DNA of 64,000 nt, from the NCBI GenBank assembly GCA_947685225.1, contig CANTUV010000024.1, positions 27,980,001 to 28,044,000 on the forward strand, given 5' to 3'. The notes beneath the pieces are model-generated. The model saw only the letters and a program-made list of their open reading frames with translations, was not told where the DNA came from and did not search any database. Below, one piece after another: positions 49,962 through 62,139 of this stretch (the stretch's first letter is position 1; each line of letters opens with the position of its first letter). The stretch is from Garcia nutans. Its lineage: Eukaryota; Streptophyta; Magnoliopsida; Malpighiales; Euphorbiaceae. Both the position numbers and the translations under genes were made by a program.

Positions 49962-49974
49962 TGGTATCAGAGCC
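49962..49974 (+). other. TRIM primer-binding site, tRNA-iMet type
   Basis: TGGTATCAGAGCC directly follows the 5' LTR. Confidence 0.92.
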
Positions 49975-50280
49975 TGAAAAGGCCTTGCGGCCTAACGATC
50001 TAAGGTCCAAAATAATAAAATACACCTGGCAAATTCGGGCCTGCAACAACAAGCCAAGTCCCATAATAACCTGCGGCCTGATACCTGAAGCCCAAAGAAA
50101 AATGAAGGCTTAGTGAGAAAGACCGAGGCAATGATATGTAACTTCTAAGGTTCCAATTGAAAGGATACAAGTCCATGCGAAAAAATGAAATCATACCTGA
50201 GGCCTCTGAGACTCAAGGAACATAAGCCCAGGATGAATGAATGTAATGCAAGTCACAACTGGGCCAGACCAGTTGAACTT

Positions 50281-50289
50281 AAGGGCGAG
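50281..50289 (+). other. TRIM polypurine tract
   Basis: AAGGGCGAG adjoins the 3' LTR. It has one C in the tract. Confidence 0.75.
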
Positions 50290-50615
50290 TGTTGGAAATA
50301 AAGAATGAAAAAAAGAAGAAGAATGGGCAATAATCCCACATCGAAAGTTGAAACAAGAAAAATGGCCATATAAGAATTGAGGAGCCAAGTTCAAATGCCT
50401 TAAGGCATTTTGGACAAATGACCCACTCTCTTCAATGGTCCAATTCAAGTTTATAAGCCCAATTCAAATCATCACACTATAAAATTCAAATACTAGCCCA
50501 CATCAAATGCCAACACTCTAATATCATAAAAGTTACAAATACAAGCCACATCAAATGCTAATATAATATTACAAAAATTTAATCAACTTGGACCGAGCTC
50601 ATCAAATCTCCAACA
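50290..50615 (+). repeat. TRIM 3' LTR
   Basis: Starts TGTTGGAAATAAAG and ends AATCTCCAACA, followed by TATAT. Confidence 0.93.
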
Positions 50616-50620
50616 TATAT

Positions 50621-52815
50621 AGCACATTATATATACATATTTAAATTAAGAATATCAAGAACCCTAAATAATTGTTTGTCCTACTAGACCCATAATTAAT
50701 ATGCATCTAGAAACGTAGATTATTGGACAAAATAATTAAAGGAGAACTAGAATAATGCCTCAACACTTATCTTGATAAGCCTAATTCTTGATGCAATAAG
50801 AAGAAGTTGAATCCTCCCCCTTGAAGAAAAGTCGGCCAAGCTAGTAATATCATAAATTGATAAAAGAAGGAACTGTCATATTACAATCCTAAATAAGATA
50901 TAAATACCTAAACCCTTATTACCATAATAAAGTAGTGTTTGGCCTATTCAACAAAGTCTCAAGTAGTAATAAGCCTAATTTAAACATAAATCAAATAAAG
51001 ACCCTTACCTTTTTTTGTGTCAAAGACATGTCCACCAAGTCTTTCTTCTAAAAACTAACCCTTAAAACTTTGGAAGGCAGATTTAAACTTCTTGGCCCGT
51101 ATCTTGTAATTGGCCTACTTGGTAAATTGAGCTCCATGCATGTTGTCCACCCTTGCTCGCATAGAAAGAATTGGAGTAAGTTAAGTTGTAATGGTTTTAG
51201 CATTCGATTATGCAAAAATAGTAGGTAGCACTTGTTCATTTATGATGAATGCTTGTGCATGAGGTATCAAGAATGAAAAATTCAAACAGAATTCAAACTA
51301 ACACTCATTACTAATTGGAAGATCCATTACTGTTATATGCAATTGGGACAGAACCTCAGTTAACACTCATGATTGAAACATATGTATTTGATTTGCACCA
51401 AGTTAGGCAATAGATAATGTAAACACATGTTCATTTTAGTCACACCTATATGAGAGAAACTGGATATTTTTAATATTCGCATAAGTAACACCCATTCCCA
51501 GAAGCATGGGATGCTCATTCATGGATGGATTATTCATGCTATATATGACAGTTCACGTTGAATTTTTAGTTGGAATGTGAACATAAAGCATAAGCAATGC
51601 TCGTTTACGTGTAGGTAATGTCTGTTACCCTATCACATTAGCATCAATCTAAATAAAGACCCTTTGACATGAGCATGGCCATGAAACCCATGGATGGAAG
51701 CCTTGAAACATGAAGCTTGAAGATTCCTGATGGACCAATCACAAGATAAAGAGCTAAAAAGATTAAGGAAGCTTACAAGCCTATGTTCAAAACTTCATGG
51801 ATTCATATATGGATCCATATAGATTGAGCATAGACTAGGAGAAGCTAATCAACTTGTTGAAAGCATCAGAACTAGAGAACCTAGAGACACAAAATGTTTA
51901 GCATTAGCCCAACTAGTCATGCAGTAGCGAAGCAAGTCTCGTGTTTAGTTGTGCAGTTGAGAGAGATGCCGCAACCCTATTGTCTAGATTTTGTTTTTGA
52001 ACATTTATTTCATTTTTATGTATTTAATCTAGTATTTGGAGTTATTTATTGTATGTGGGCTCCATGAACTTGTGTGGTATGGGCTACATATGTTCAAGTC
52101 CAATGGTAGGAACTCTATATTTTTTTAATTTATGAGTTTTCCATTAATGTATTTTACTGTGTTTGTTTTCTTCAAATGATTTGTTAAGTTGATATTATTA
52201 TGTAATGTTTCGTGATTGAATACGGTAAATGGTTTTAGTTAATTGATTAAATTGTTGATGATTTTGCAATATTCATTTGTTTTGCATTTGTGATTGTTGT
52301 GTATTTCCTAATTAGTTTGTGATAATATATTAATTCATTTATGGTTTTAATGAATTCCTAAGTCATAAAATCAATAATTAATTTGGAAAGTTTGATCAAA
52401 ACTATTTTGCAATCAGGACTCTAAAAATGTTTGAAGATGGTGTAAAATATATTTTCTTTCCCTATTATCCTAATTTATCTTATTCAACAACGGTGATCTT
52501 AATAAAATGACTAAGATAAAATGGTTTTAATAAAATTATTTCTATGTTTTTCAATAAATGGCTATTGTCTTAGTCTATAGTTTATAAAAAATAAAAAAAA
52601 TGTGTTTTTATTAATTTTATATTATTATTGTTTAATTTTACTATTCTAAATTTAAATTGGTTAAAATTAGTTTTTTGTTTAAATTTTGATTTGCGATATT
52701 TAGTTTGTGTTTTCTTTTATGCTCAAGTACTATTTTTTAATAGGAAATAAAAAGGGACCCGTTTTCGTGCTAATAAATAAAAATTACTTGTCTAATTTTG
52801 GGTTATTTTGTTTGT
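50621..52815. other. Intergenic stretch, no gene seen
   Basis: Less AT-extreme than the surroundings but without a recognisable domain. Short open frames here have no family resemblance. Confidence 0.45.
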
Positions 52816-52826
52816 TATTTTTAATA

Positions 52827-55800
52827 TATTTTTATGTATATTCATTGTTAGGTGTTAGGCATCATGGACTCTCTTAAAAGCTCTAGCTAGGAGATGTAAC
52901 TTGCCATGGGTAATGTGTGGGGATTTTAATGATCTAGCTATGGATGAAGAGAAGATTGGTGGTACTCCACATCCTTGATATCTACAGAATGGTTTTCGTG
53001 AGACATTAGGTGAATGAGGTCTATAAGATATTGAGTGTTCTAGGTATTCTTGGACGTGGGAGAGGGGCCATAATTCTAGTAGTTGGGTTTGGGAAAATCT
53101 TGATAGAGTGATGGCAAATAGGTTATGGTTGGATTTATTTTCGAATAGTTGCTTGAGGATACGTGTGGCTCCAGTATCTAACCATTCCTTGCTTCTTTTT
53201 GATAATGTTCTGATAATAAATAAGCAAGGTGGGAGACATTTTGGATTAATGAATAGTTAGATTGTTGATCTACAACTGGTGAAAGTGGTGCGCGATATTT
53301 GGGAGAGGATGTCGAGAGATGTTATGGTAAATAAGAAATTTGTTTGTGTTCATCTAAAAGCATGGGGTCATCGGCGGAATTAGAGATGGATGAAATGTAA
53401 AACTGAGCTTAGAGTTGAATTAAATCAGGTTCGAGATAGAGATGACATCTATAGTAAGGTGATATTTGAAGTGTTGAACCGAGAATTTGATGCACTCTTA
53501 GAACTGGAGGAGATTGAGTGGGAACAAAAGCCGAAAGTTTTTTTTGTTACTGAATGGTGACAGGAATTATAGGTTTTTTCATTCGTTTGCGAAAATGAGG
53601 AATAGGAAAAATAAGATTTTTAGAGTTGAAGGATGCTAATGGAGTTTGGGTTGATGATGACCGAGGCATGCAGGCTATGATGCTTGAGTACTATAATTTG
53701 GTTTTTGATGATGGTAGATTGAGCATGGATAATATATCTGATAAAGTTCAACTTAGGGTTAATGCTTGTGATAATGCAATCTTGTTGGTTCCCTTTACCT
53801 TGAAAGACTTCTATAAGGCTGTTAAACAAATGTATTTGGATAAGGCACTAGGCTAGATGGTCTCAATCCCACTTTTTAATAGCATTTTTAGCCCATTGTG
53901 GTCCCTGATGTGGTGAAACATTGCTTTGATTAGCTTGAAACATGTACTTTTCCTCCTACCTTAGATGACACTCATATTGTTTTGATTCCTAAAATTCCAT
54001 CCCCAAAAACCTTGAAAGATTTTTGGGCCATTGCACTATGTGATTTGTTGTATAAGATCTTATCTAAGGTTATTGCTAATAGACTAAAGAAAGTACTACA
54101 CCATGTCATTTATTATTGTCAATCTATATTTGTTCCCAGTCAATTAATTTTTGACAATGTCTTGGTAGCTTTTGAATTGATGCATGGAATGAAGAGTCGA
54201 AGGAGTGTATCTATAGGAAATATGGCCTTAAAAATTGATATAACTAATAAAAACTTATATAACTAACGCTTATGACAGAGTTAGGTGAGATTTTTTAGAA
54301 AGTATGCTATTAGCCTTGGGCTTTGACATGAGGTGGGTGAGTTAGATGAAACTTTGTGTTAATTGTGTATAATATTTGGTCCTCTTAAATGAGGAGGAGG
54401 TGGATCCTATTATTCCTAAGAAGAGATTGAGGTAGGGAGATCCTCTTTCTCCTTACCTCTTTATTCTTAGTGCAGAGGGGCTTTCCTTTTTATTGAGTAG
54501 AGCTGAACAATAAGGTTTACTTCAAGGGGTTAAGGTGTGTAATAGGGCACCTAGTATTTTTTCACTTTTTCTTTACAAATGACTCAATCTTTTTCTTTGA
54601 AGCTAGTTAAGGAAAAGTCGAGTAATAAAAGGGATCTTGGTGGAGTATGAGGAGAAGTCGATATAGTTTGTTAATTTTCAAAAACGGGGGTCTTCTATAG
54701 GACTAATGTGGGTTTGAGTTTAAGATGGAGCTGTTCTAATATTTTAGGTGTTTATATGAAATTAGGATATGGGAATTATTTGGGTCTTCCTTCACTTATT
54801 GGTAGAAGCAATAAAGCCATTTTCAGTTTTCTGAAGGATAGGGTGTGGAATCGAATAAGTGAGTGGAATAATAATTTTTTTTCGAGAGCTAAAAAATGGG
54901 TGTTGTTAAAGTCTGTTGCTCAAGCAATGCCTACTTATTGCATGAGTGTGTTCATGCTTCCTAAATCCTTGTGTGAGGAGCTTGAGAGAATTATGAACTC
55001 TTTTTGGTAGGGTACAAGGGAAAAGGAGTATTAATTGGATGTCGTGGAATTGTGTGTGTGGGAGCAAGAGAGATGGAGGTATGGAGTTTAGTGATCTCTA
55101 AGTTTTTAATATGGATCTTTTATGTAAGCATGGGTGGAGGTTGGTTACGAATACTAAGTCTCATCCTTTTAAGATCTTCAAAGCTAAATACTTTTACGAT
55201 GGTGATTTCTTGAAAGCTCGATTAGGTCACAATCTAAATTATGTTTGAAGAAGTATTTGGAAATCTATTGAGTGTTTAAAACTTGGGTTGAGATGGAGCG
55301 TTGGCAATGGGAGTGAAATAAATGTTAAAAATGATCCCTGGCTAACGAGTGATGAAGGTTTTTTGTGGATAGTAGTTTTGGCGTGATTGAGGATAGGATG
55401 AGAGTGAAAGACCTTATAAAGAGTGATCGTCTTAGCTTGGATGTTGAGAATCTAATGATGTTGTTCAGAGTAAGGGACATTTAGGCCATTTTGTCCATTC
55501 CTTTGAGTTTAATGTTTAGAAAGGACATAATTATTTGGCACTTTAACTCTAGAGGTAATTCTGTTAAATCAAGGTACTATGTTTACCTTCAACACCTACG
55601 CTGTTTCAATAATGGTGGCTTTTGCTGGTCAAAGTTGTGGGAGTTATAGGTCCCTTAATAATGTCCTACCGACGAAAAGCAATTTGTGGATAAAGGGGGT
55701 TCATGTTAATGGATCTTGCAATAGATGTGGTGAGATGGAAGATGAGAACCATGCCCTTTTATTGTGTTCTTGTGCTTATGAGGTGTGGGAGGATTGAGGG

Positions 55801-56558
55801 ATGGTGCATGGCGCGAAGTTCTAACCTTGATTATAAAAGTTTTATTTTGCAGGCTCTGGATGCTCAACTGAAGAAGAAGGTCAAAGAGCTCTGCATTTTA
55901 GCCTAGCAGTTGTGGCAGATTTGGAATTCTTTATTAATGGCAAGGGTAAGATCGGACTGCTATCTCTATCAAAATTCTATTGGCAAAATGTTTATCGAAT
56001 TGGCAAGCCGCTTCTCAAGCTCAACTGGGGCGTGTGGGTGCTACGTCTCATGTAGATTAGAACCATGTGCTGCATGAGGCGTTAAAGACGACATGGATTG
56101 GCTTCACAAATGCAACAATCTTCTCAGAACAACAAAGCCATGGTTTTGGGATCATCTTCTTGCAATTTGATGAAGGTGATTTCATGCAAACATTTTCTAG
56201 CCATTTTCCTAGCATTTGTGAACCAAAGGTGGCGGAAGCTTTTGGCAGTAATAGGTGGTGCTTTCTTTCCTCAAGATGGTGTCATCTTCTTAGATTCGTA
56301 GGTGGTTGTTAATGCCATTGATTATGACTATCGAGATTTCTCTTATTTTTGCTCTATTATTCATGACTGTAAAGATTTCTTGTTAGTTAGACTCAATGTT
56401 AAGGTGAGATGGGTTCGCCACAATTACAATAGGGAGGCTCATGCTATAGCAAAGTCTTTGATTTACCATGCTAGTTTTGTATGCTAGTCCAAGTACCCAG
56501 CTTGTATTAGAAACTCTTGAGTTTTAATAATATGATGCAACATTTTTTTCAAAAAAAA
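52827..56558 (+). pseudogene. Decayed L1-type LINE ORF2 (endonuclease, RT, zinc region, RNase H)
   Basis: It begins inside the endonuclease domain (MCGDFNDLAMDEEK, about 52910-52950), so the 5' end is truncated. RT motifs follow in pieces: TLKDFWAIALCDLLYKILSK and NRLKKVLHH, then QSIFVPSQLIFDNVL (54000-54160). Where plant L1 elements have FADD, this copy reads FFTNDSIFF (about 54568-54597), so the active site is lost. Next come a zf-RVT-like cysteine region (CNRCGEMEDENHALLLCSC, about 55720-55780) and an RNase H-like C-terminal domain (about 56060-56480, ending ...REAHAIAKSL), typical of plant L1s. Many stops and shifts. The 3' end has a short A tail (56551-56558). TATTTTTAATA flanks both sides (52816-52826, 56559-56569) as a possible TSD. 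Confidence 0.88.
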
Positions 56559-56569
56559 TATTTTTAATA

Positions 56570-57252
56570 GTCTAAATAATTATAAAGTCCCTGAAATTTT
56601 ACATATTACACTAGTCAGTCCATGTATTTTCAACATCTAATTTTTGCATCCTTCTATTTTTAAAAATTAAACTGTTTAGTCCTTATGTTAATATTTTCAT
56701 CCTAAAAATATTAGTCAACTACTTTGATATTATAAAATGATTTCTTATCCCTTCCTTTATATATATATTTTTTTTGTTATTTTTTAAGTCATATTTATTT
56801 TTAATTTTATTTATATTTTTTACACATAATTTATTTTAATTTTGTAAATATTATTAAAAAATAATTTTAAACAATACGAATAATATCTTTTATTATTTTG
56901 CAGATAATCCTTATATATCATTTATTTTAATTTTATATATATTACTAAAAAATAATTTTAAATAATACAAATAATTTCTTTTATTATTTTGCAGACGATC
57001 TATATATAAAATAAAATTAAACATGAAATAACATTAATAAATAATAAAGATAAATATATATAAAGAAAGTGCAAAAAAGTTTTTTTTTATAATATCAAAG
57101 TAGTTGACTAATAATTTTAGAATGAAAATATTGACAAAATGACTAAACAGTTTAATTTTTAAAAATACAGAAATTTAAAAATTAAATATTAAAAATATAG
57201 AGACTGACTAGTATAATATGTAAAATCTCAGAGATTTCATAATTATTTAGCC
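56570..57252. mobile_element. Mutator-like MITE (683 bp) with long inverted repeats
   Basis: Arms of about 165 bp (56570-56737 and 57087-57252) are reverse complements with scattered differences, beginning G(T/G)CTAAATAATTAT. Identical 9-bp flanks TTTTTAATA (56561-56569, 57253-57261) fit a Mutator-type duplication. The middle has a tandem duplication of about 94 bp (56825-56908 and 56919-57000) but no transposase. Confidence 0.82.
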
Positions 57253-57261
57253 TTTTTAATA

Positions 57262-57593
57262 TCACCATATTATTTCTTTATCGTTTATTTTATTTTATTT
57301 TAAGGATGATGTAAAAAGTATATTTTTATTTTTTTATGGATATCTTTTTAATGAATTTTTGAATATTGTAAGATTATGTTTTACTTAGTATAAGTACAAA
57401 TTTTATTTATGTGTTGAACTATTTTTGTGACTAATGGATAGATATATTTACTTTACATTGAATGTTGATTTGATAATCTTAAAATAATATAATATTTAAA
57501 TATGATATAAATAATTTTACAAATTTAATTATATTATATGTTTTCTTCAATTTTAATTTATTTATATTCGCTTTATATTTATAATTTAGTTTC

Positions 57594-57628
<35 letters not shown>

Positions 57629-57917
57629 TAGACTACTATTATACGCAGTGGTAGAGTGGAATCTGTCGTGTCAGCAGTTCTGCAATGTGTGAAATAAGCA
57701 TTCATGGATTCCTTTGAAATCTAAAACAAATAATAAAAAGAAAGGTTTTGCAAAGTTTCTCATTCCTATTTTCATTGGTAGAATATGAGTTGAAAAGGGT
57801 AAAAAGTGAAAAAAAATAAAAAAAAAGGAAAACAATGAGGTTGAATTACAAAAAGAACCGTTCTTTCCCTCCATTTATTTCTCGCATTTATAATTATCTC
57901 TTCGTTTCATGATCTAA
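57262..57917 (-). other. Downstream region of the WAT1-related gene
   Basis: AT-rich. It includes a (GT)n(AT)n microsatellite at 57597-57629. The part nearest 57918 is likely 3' UTR; the poly(A) site was not determined. Confidence 0.5.
57597..57629. repeat. (GT)n(AT)n microsatellite
   Basis: A compound dinucleotide repeat. Confidence 0.9.
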
Positions 57918-58137
57918 TTAAACTCTTGGTGCTTCCCTGGCTATCATGGGTGGCCTAGCAGCCACTGCCACAAACTGCTTATTTCTTTGCATTTCTATGT
58001 CATTTGTTTCATTTTCTTGATCATTATTGCCTTCAATGGCTTCTGCGACCGTTTCAACTTCTTGTTCTTTGTATTCCTTGTACTTGCCCCACAGAAATGC
58101 GTAAAGTCCTGCTACGATCAGTATAGCACCAAGAACT
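57918..58137 (-). CDS. WAT1-related gene, last exon
   Basis: Acceptor TTCTTGCAG|AGTTCTTGG at 58138. It encodes VLGAILIVAGLYAFLWGK, then a hydrophilic, acidic cytosolic tail ending MIAREAPRV and TAA at 57918-57920. The length and composition of the tail are normal for the family. Confidence 0.9.
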
Positions 58138-58255
58138 CTGCAAGAATAGTGAAATCAAATTAAGTAATTGAAATTGGGGAAAATAGGATATCAGGATTCT
58201 TGGTTTTATTTAAAGATTAATTAATTATCATTTAAATTAGAAAATAAGAAATTAC
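58138..58255 (-). other. WAT1-related gene, last intron
   Basis: Donor GGAGG|GTAATT and acceptor TTGCAG|AG, 118 bp, AT-rich; splitting the codon as GG|A restores LGGVLG. Confidence 0.85.
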
Positions 58256-58342
58256 CCTCCAAGATAAATCTTTTTAGCGAGAATGAAAGAACCCATGACT
58301 GCCACTATGATCATCATCAAAGGGCTAAAAGCAGTGACAAAG
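58256..58342 (-). CDS. WAT1-related gene, penultimate exon, 3' part
   Basis: Continues the exon interrupted by Copia-2. 58338-58342 (CAAAG in plus) is the duplicated target. It reads TAFSPLMMIIVAVMGSFILA, then KKIYLGG at the splice. Confidence 0.92.
58338..58342. repeat. Copia-2 target-site duplication CAAAG (left copy; right copy 63827-63831)
   Basis: Identical 5-mers at both outer LTR borders. Removing one copy plus the element rejoins the exon in frame (PVF|VTAF). Confidence 0.95.
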
Positions 58343-58877
58343 TGTGACGGAATACGATCGGAAATCGAAACCCTAACAATAATCACCACAATCCAAAACA
58401 ACAAACAGCATCAAAAACAACAGAATCTTTTACTTGGTACACCTTTACACACAGTAAAGGCTACATCCAAGGCGAGGAGACAAAATCTCTCAGTCAATCC
58501 CTTAGAAACTTTAGAATCAGCAGAAACTGTTACAAGCCAGCAGTCTCAGATCATCCCTATCTCTCAAGATACAAACTGTAAAGCTCACCTCTCAAACGAA
58601 ATCAAAGAAACAAGCCCTTACAAGAAAACCAGTACAGAGAACTAGAGAAGAAAACAGAAAGAAAACTCTAGAACACACCGACTGCTGAGAGAGAGAGAAA
58701 GAATAATCAGAAAATGAATTACACAGTAAACTGTAAGTAGGGTATTTATAATAACCCTAAACCCGTGCATAGGGGAACCACACGTGTGAGGCAGCTCTTC
58801 AACTCTGCACACCAAAACGCACCGTATCAGAAGAGGGCTAACTCATCATAGATGACTTTGAGTCACTAAGACCCACA
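58343..58877 (-). repeat. Copia-2 3' LTR
   Basis: In plus orientation it runs from TGTGACGGAATACGATC to CACTAAGACCCACA. A TATA box (TATAAATA, minus) lies at 58743-58750. Confidence 0.95.
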
Positions 58878-58888
58878 ATCTCCACCTT
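58878..58888 (-). other. Copia-2 polypurine tract
   Basis: AAGGTGGAGAT on the minus strand adjoins the 3' LTR. Confidence 0.75.
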
Positions 58889-58961
58889 GACTCCAAGTCT
58901 CCAAAGGGAATGACTTCAGGAATTTGTTCCTCACGGGTAATCACCAACAGAAACTTAACTT

Positions 58962-60780
58962 TCAGGCTTTCAAAACTCCAAGCATACCCAAGGCATCCTG
59001 AAATTTTGAAACAGAAACAAGTTTAATCATAATATCAGCTGGATTAATATCAGTATGAATTTTTCCCACACTTACCTCACCTTTTGCAATCACATTTCTT
59101 ATAAAATGCAATCTAACATCTATATACTTTGTTCTTTCATGAAACATATTATTTCTGCTCAAATGTATGGCACTTTGGGAGTCACAAAACACATAAACCT
59201 TACCATTCAGAAGACCTAACTCTGTAACTATACCTTTCAGCCAAATGGCTTCTTTGATTGCCTCTGTCAAGGCAATGTACTCAGCTTTAGTTGTAGACAA
59301 GGCTACTATATGCTGCAAGCTGCTTTTCCAGCTTACAACATTATTAGCAAAGGTAAAACAGTAGTCAGACAAAGATCTTCTTTTATCAAGATCTGCTGCA
59401 AAGTCAGAATCACAGAATCCAACAATATCATACACATTACAGTCAGACTTTTTAAACAGTAAACCAACATTACTTGACCCTTTAAGATACCTTGACAACC
59501 ATTTAACACTTGACCAATGTTCCTTACAAGGGTTGGACATGAATCTGCTAACCAGACTCACCCCATAAGCTAAATCATGTCGTGTGCAAACCATAGCATA
59601 CATAAGACTACCTACCACATTCTGATATGGAAAACCTGACATGTAACTTGATTCAGCCAAATTCAAAGGTTTAATGGTTGAACACAACTTAAAATGAGCA
59701 CCAATAGGAGTAGAAACAATTTTTCCTTTATTTAAATCAAAAGTTTCTAAGAATTTCAGTATATAATATTTTTGATTTAAAAACAGTGTGCCTTTACTTC
59801 TATTTCTCTCTATGTTCATGCCTAATATCTTTTTGGCAGGACCTAGATCCTTCATGTCAAATTCAGTATTAAGCATACCTTTCAACTTAACAATCTCATT
59901 CATATCCTTGCATGCAATTAACATATCATCAACATAGAGAAGCAAGTATATATACACATTTTCAGACACAACAGAATAGTACACACAAGGGTCAAAGCTA
60001 CTTCTTTTGAAATCATGACTAAGCATAAAGTCATCAAATCTTCTATACCACTGCCTAGGGGACTGTTTAAGGCCATACAATGATTTTAGCAGGAAACACA
60101 CATGATTTTCCTTACCTTTTTCAACAAAACCCTCAGGCTGTGACATATACAGCTCTTCCTCCAAATTACCATGGAGAAAGGCAGTTTTAACATCCAACAT
60201 GCAGTTTTAACATCCAACTGTTCGAGCTCAAGGTCCAGCAAAGCAGTAATTGACAATAACAGTCTAATTGAAACATGTTTCACAACAGGACTAAACACCT
60301 CATTGTAATCAATACCTTCTCTTTGAGAGAAACCCTTAGCAACTAACTTAGCCTTGAATCTTTCCTTCTCAAGACCAGGTATAGGTGGTTTTCTCTTAAA
60401 GATCCACATACATTTAATAATCTTTCTATTAAATGGTTTAGGTACTAACCTCCAGGTCTGATTCTTCCTTAGGGAAGACATTTCTTCTTCCATTGCCCTT
60501 TTCCACTTATTCCAGTATATACTCTGCTTTGCACCCTTATAATTAAGAGGTTCATCCTCTTCAATAGCAGCTGTAGTAACTAGAGCAAAGAAGGTCAATT
60601 CAGAATTAACAATATTGTAGGTGTAATCCTCAAACCTGGCAGGTCTTCTGGTCTGCCTCCTCTGTCTATCTCTTGCTAACTGGTAGTCATCCAGTTTAGG
60701 TTCAGGAACCTGTTCAGGTTGTTCCTCCTCTTGATCAGACTCATCTGATCTGTCCTGTACCTATATATCCATCCCTGCAC
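58962..60780 (-). pseudogene. Copia-2 pol, RT and RNase H part
   Basis: An upstream open part (60598-60190) has CMWIFKRK, ERFKAKLVAKGFSQREGIDY and EVFSPVVKH. A tandem duplication of 20 bases (60181-60200 and 60201-60220) splits EQLDVKTA|FLHG and shifts the frame. The next open part (60200-58962) carries SLYGLKQSPRQWYRRFDDFM, the catalytic YVDDMLIA (about 59925), and RNase H (FCDSDFAADLDKRRS at about 59395, STTKAEYIAL at about 59280), ending normally. A TAG near 60763 and a frameshift near 60800 separate this part from integrase. Confidence 0.92.
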
Positions 60781-60789
60781 CTGCATTAA

Positions 60790-62139
60790 TTACTTGAGTG
60801 GATTCTGATCAGTTTGTACAAAATTGTCTAGCTCCACCTCAATTTGAGACTTCTCTGATTGTACCTCAGATTTGAACTCCTGCATGTTAGTACTAGGAAA
60901 CAACAATTCATTGAATGTAACATTTCTACTAACAGCAACCTTGTTTTCCTTTGGTAACCACACTTTATACCCCTTGATTCCACTAGGATAACCTAAAAAT
61001 ATGCATTTCTTAGCTCTAGGACCAAGTTTGCTTTGTGTATCATGAATGTAAGCTATACATCCAAATACCCTCAAGTGTGTGTAGGTTATAGGTTTATTAC
61101 TCCAAACCTCATTAGGAAATTTCAAATTCAGAACAGATGATGGAGATCTATTGATTAAGTAGCAAGCAGTATGTGCTGCTTCAGCCCAAAATTTGGAACT
61201 TAAGCTAGATTCAACAAGCATGCATCTGACCTTGTTTAAAATAGTCCTATTGTACCTTTCAGCTACTCCATTCTGCTGTGGAGTATAGGTACATGTCCTA
61301 TGTCTAAGAATCCCATTAGTTTTACAGAAGTCATTGAACTGTTGATTCACAAATTCAAGACCATTGTCAGTCCTAAGTACTTTAATCTTCTTATCCTTTA
61401 GGTTTTCAACTAGCAGCTTCCATTCACAGAATGTTTTAAACACATCATGTTTATTCTTTAGGAAATAGATCCATACTTTCCTAGAAAAGTCATCTATGAA
61501 TGTTACAAAGTACTGTGAACCTGACAGAGACATAGGAACATAGGTAGAACCCCACAAATCACTGTGTACATACTCTAAACACTCTTTAGCTCTATAGCTT
61601 GATGATGAGAAACTGTGTTTGTGTGATTTACCTAAGATACAACCCTCACAGGAATCTGGTTTCACAAACTGTGTGATTTCCAGATTTCCCTTCCTACTTA
61701 AGTGTTCTAGGGCTTTGAACCCTATATGACCCAACCTTTTATTCCAAAGTATTGTGTCATCAGTTGCTGACACAGTAGCACTAGCTGTGCCAGTAACTAC
61801 TCTACCATCTAAATGATATAATCTATTTACCCTATGACCAGTTAACATACATTTGTCCCCTTTAAACACTCTCAGAACCCCATCTTTTGCAGTATGGTAT
61901 AGACCCTTCTCTTCTAGGAACCCTAAGGAAATGAGATTTCTCCTAAGATCTGGAATGTGCCTAACCTGCCCTAGTTCTATTTTCCTCCCATCATCTAACA
62001 GTAGCCTCACAGTGCCTATACCAAGGGCATTACAAGAAGAATTATTACCCATTAGAACATTGGAGCCAGTTAAACTATTATAACTAGAAAACCAATCCCT
62101 ATTAGGGGTCATGTGATATGAACAAGTTGAATCAAGGAT
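60790..62139 (-). pseudogene. Copia-2 pol, protease and integrase part
   Basis: Open in the frame of gag from just after a TAG (62140-62142) to TAA at 60790. Protease motif ILDSTCSYHM follows the stop; the third residue of the usual D-S-G/A triad is Thr. The GAG-pre-integrase zinc region is NKRLGHIGFKALEHLS...CEGC, and the integrase core has Asp in HSDLWGS, Asp in LRTDNGLEF and Glu in GVAERYNRT. The last codons before the TAA are out of register with the downstream pol frame, showing a frameshift near 60800-60815. Confidence 0.92.

Larger units (their letters stand above)
49636..50615 (+). mobile_element. Complete TRIM (miniature LTR retrotransposon, 980 bp)
   Basis: Two LTRs of 326 bp (49636-49961 and 50290-50615; TGTTGG...AACA ends) flank a 328-base interior that has only a PBS and a polypurine tract. 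TSDs TATAT (49631-49635 and 50616-50620) match. The LTRs are roughly 90% identical by eye, so the copy is fairly old. It has no coding capacity; open frames in the interior run across LTR borders and are not genes. It depends on proteins of other elements. Confidence 0.93.

Noticed and set aside
50000..50448. Minus-strand open frames of 64 and 85 codons
   Set aside because: They run through the TRIM interior into its LTR and have no family resemblance.
53626..53856. A separate small gene
   Set aside because: It lies between the endonuclease and RT remnants of the LINE in the same direction and reads as part of its ORF2.
57671..57874. 67-codon open frame on the minus strand downstream of the WAT1-related gene
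   Set aside because: Phe/Ser/His-rich with no recognisable domain; it is more likely 3' UTR or downstream noncoding DNA.
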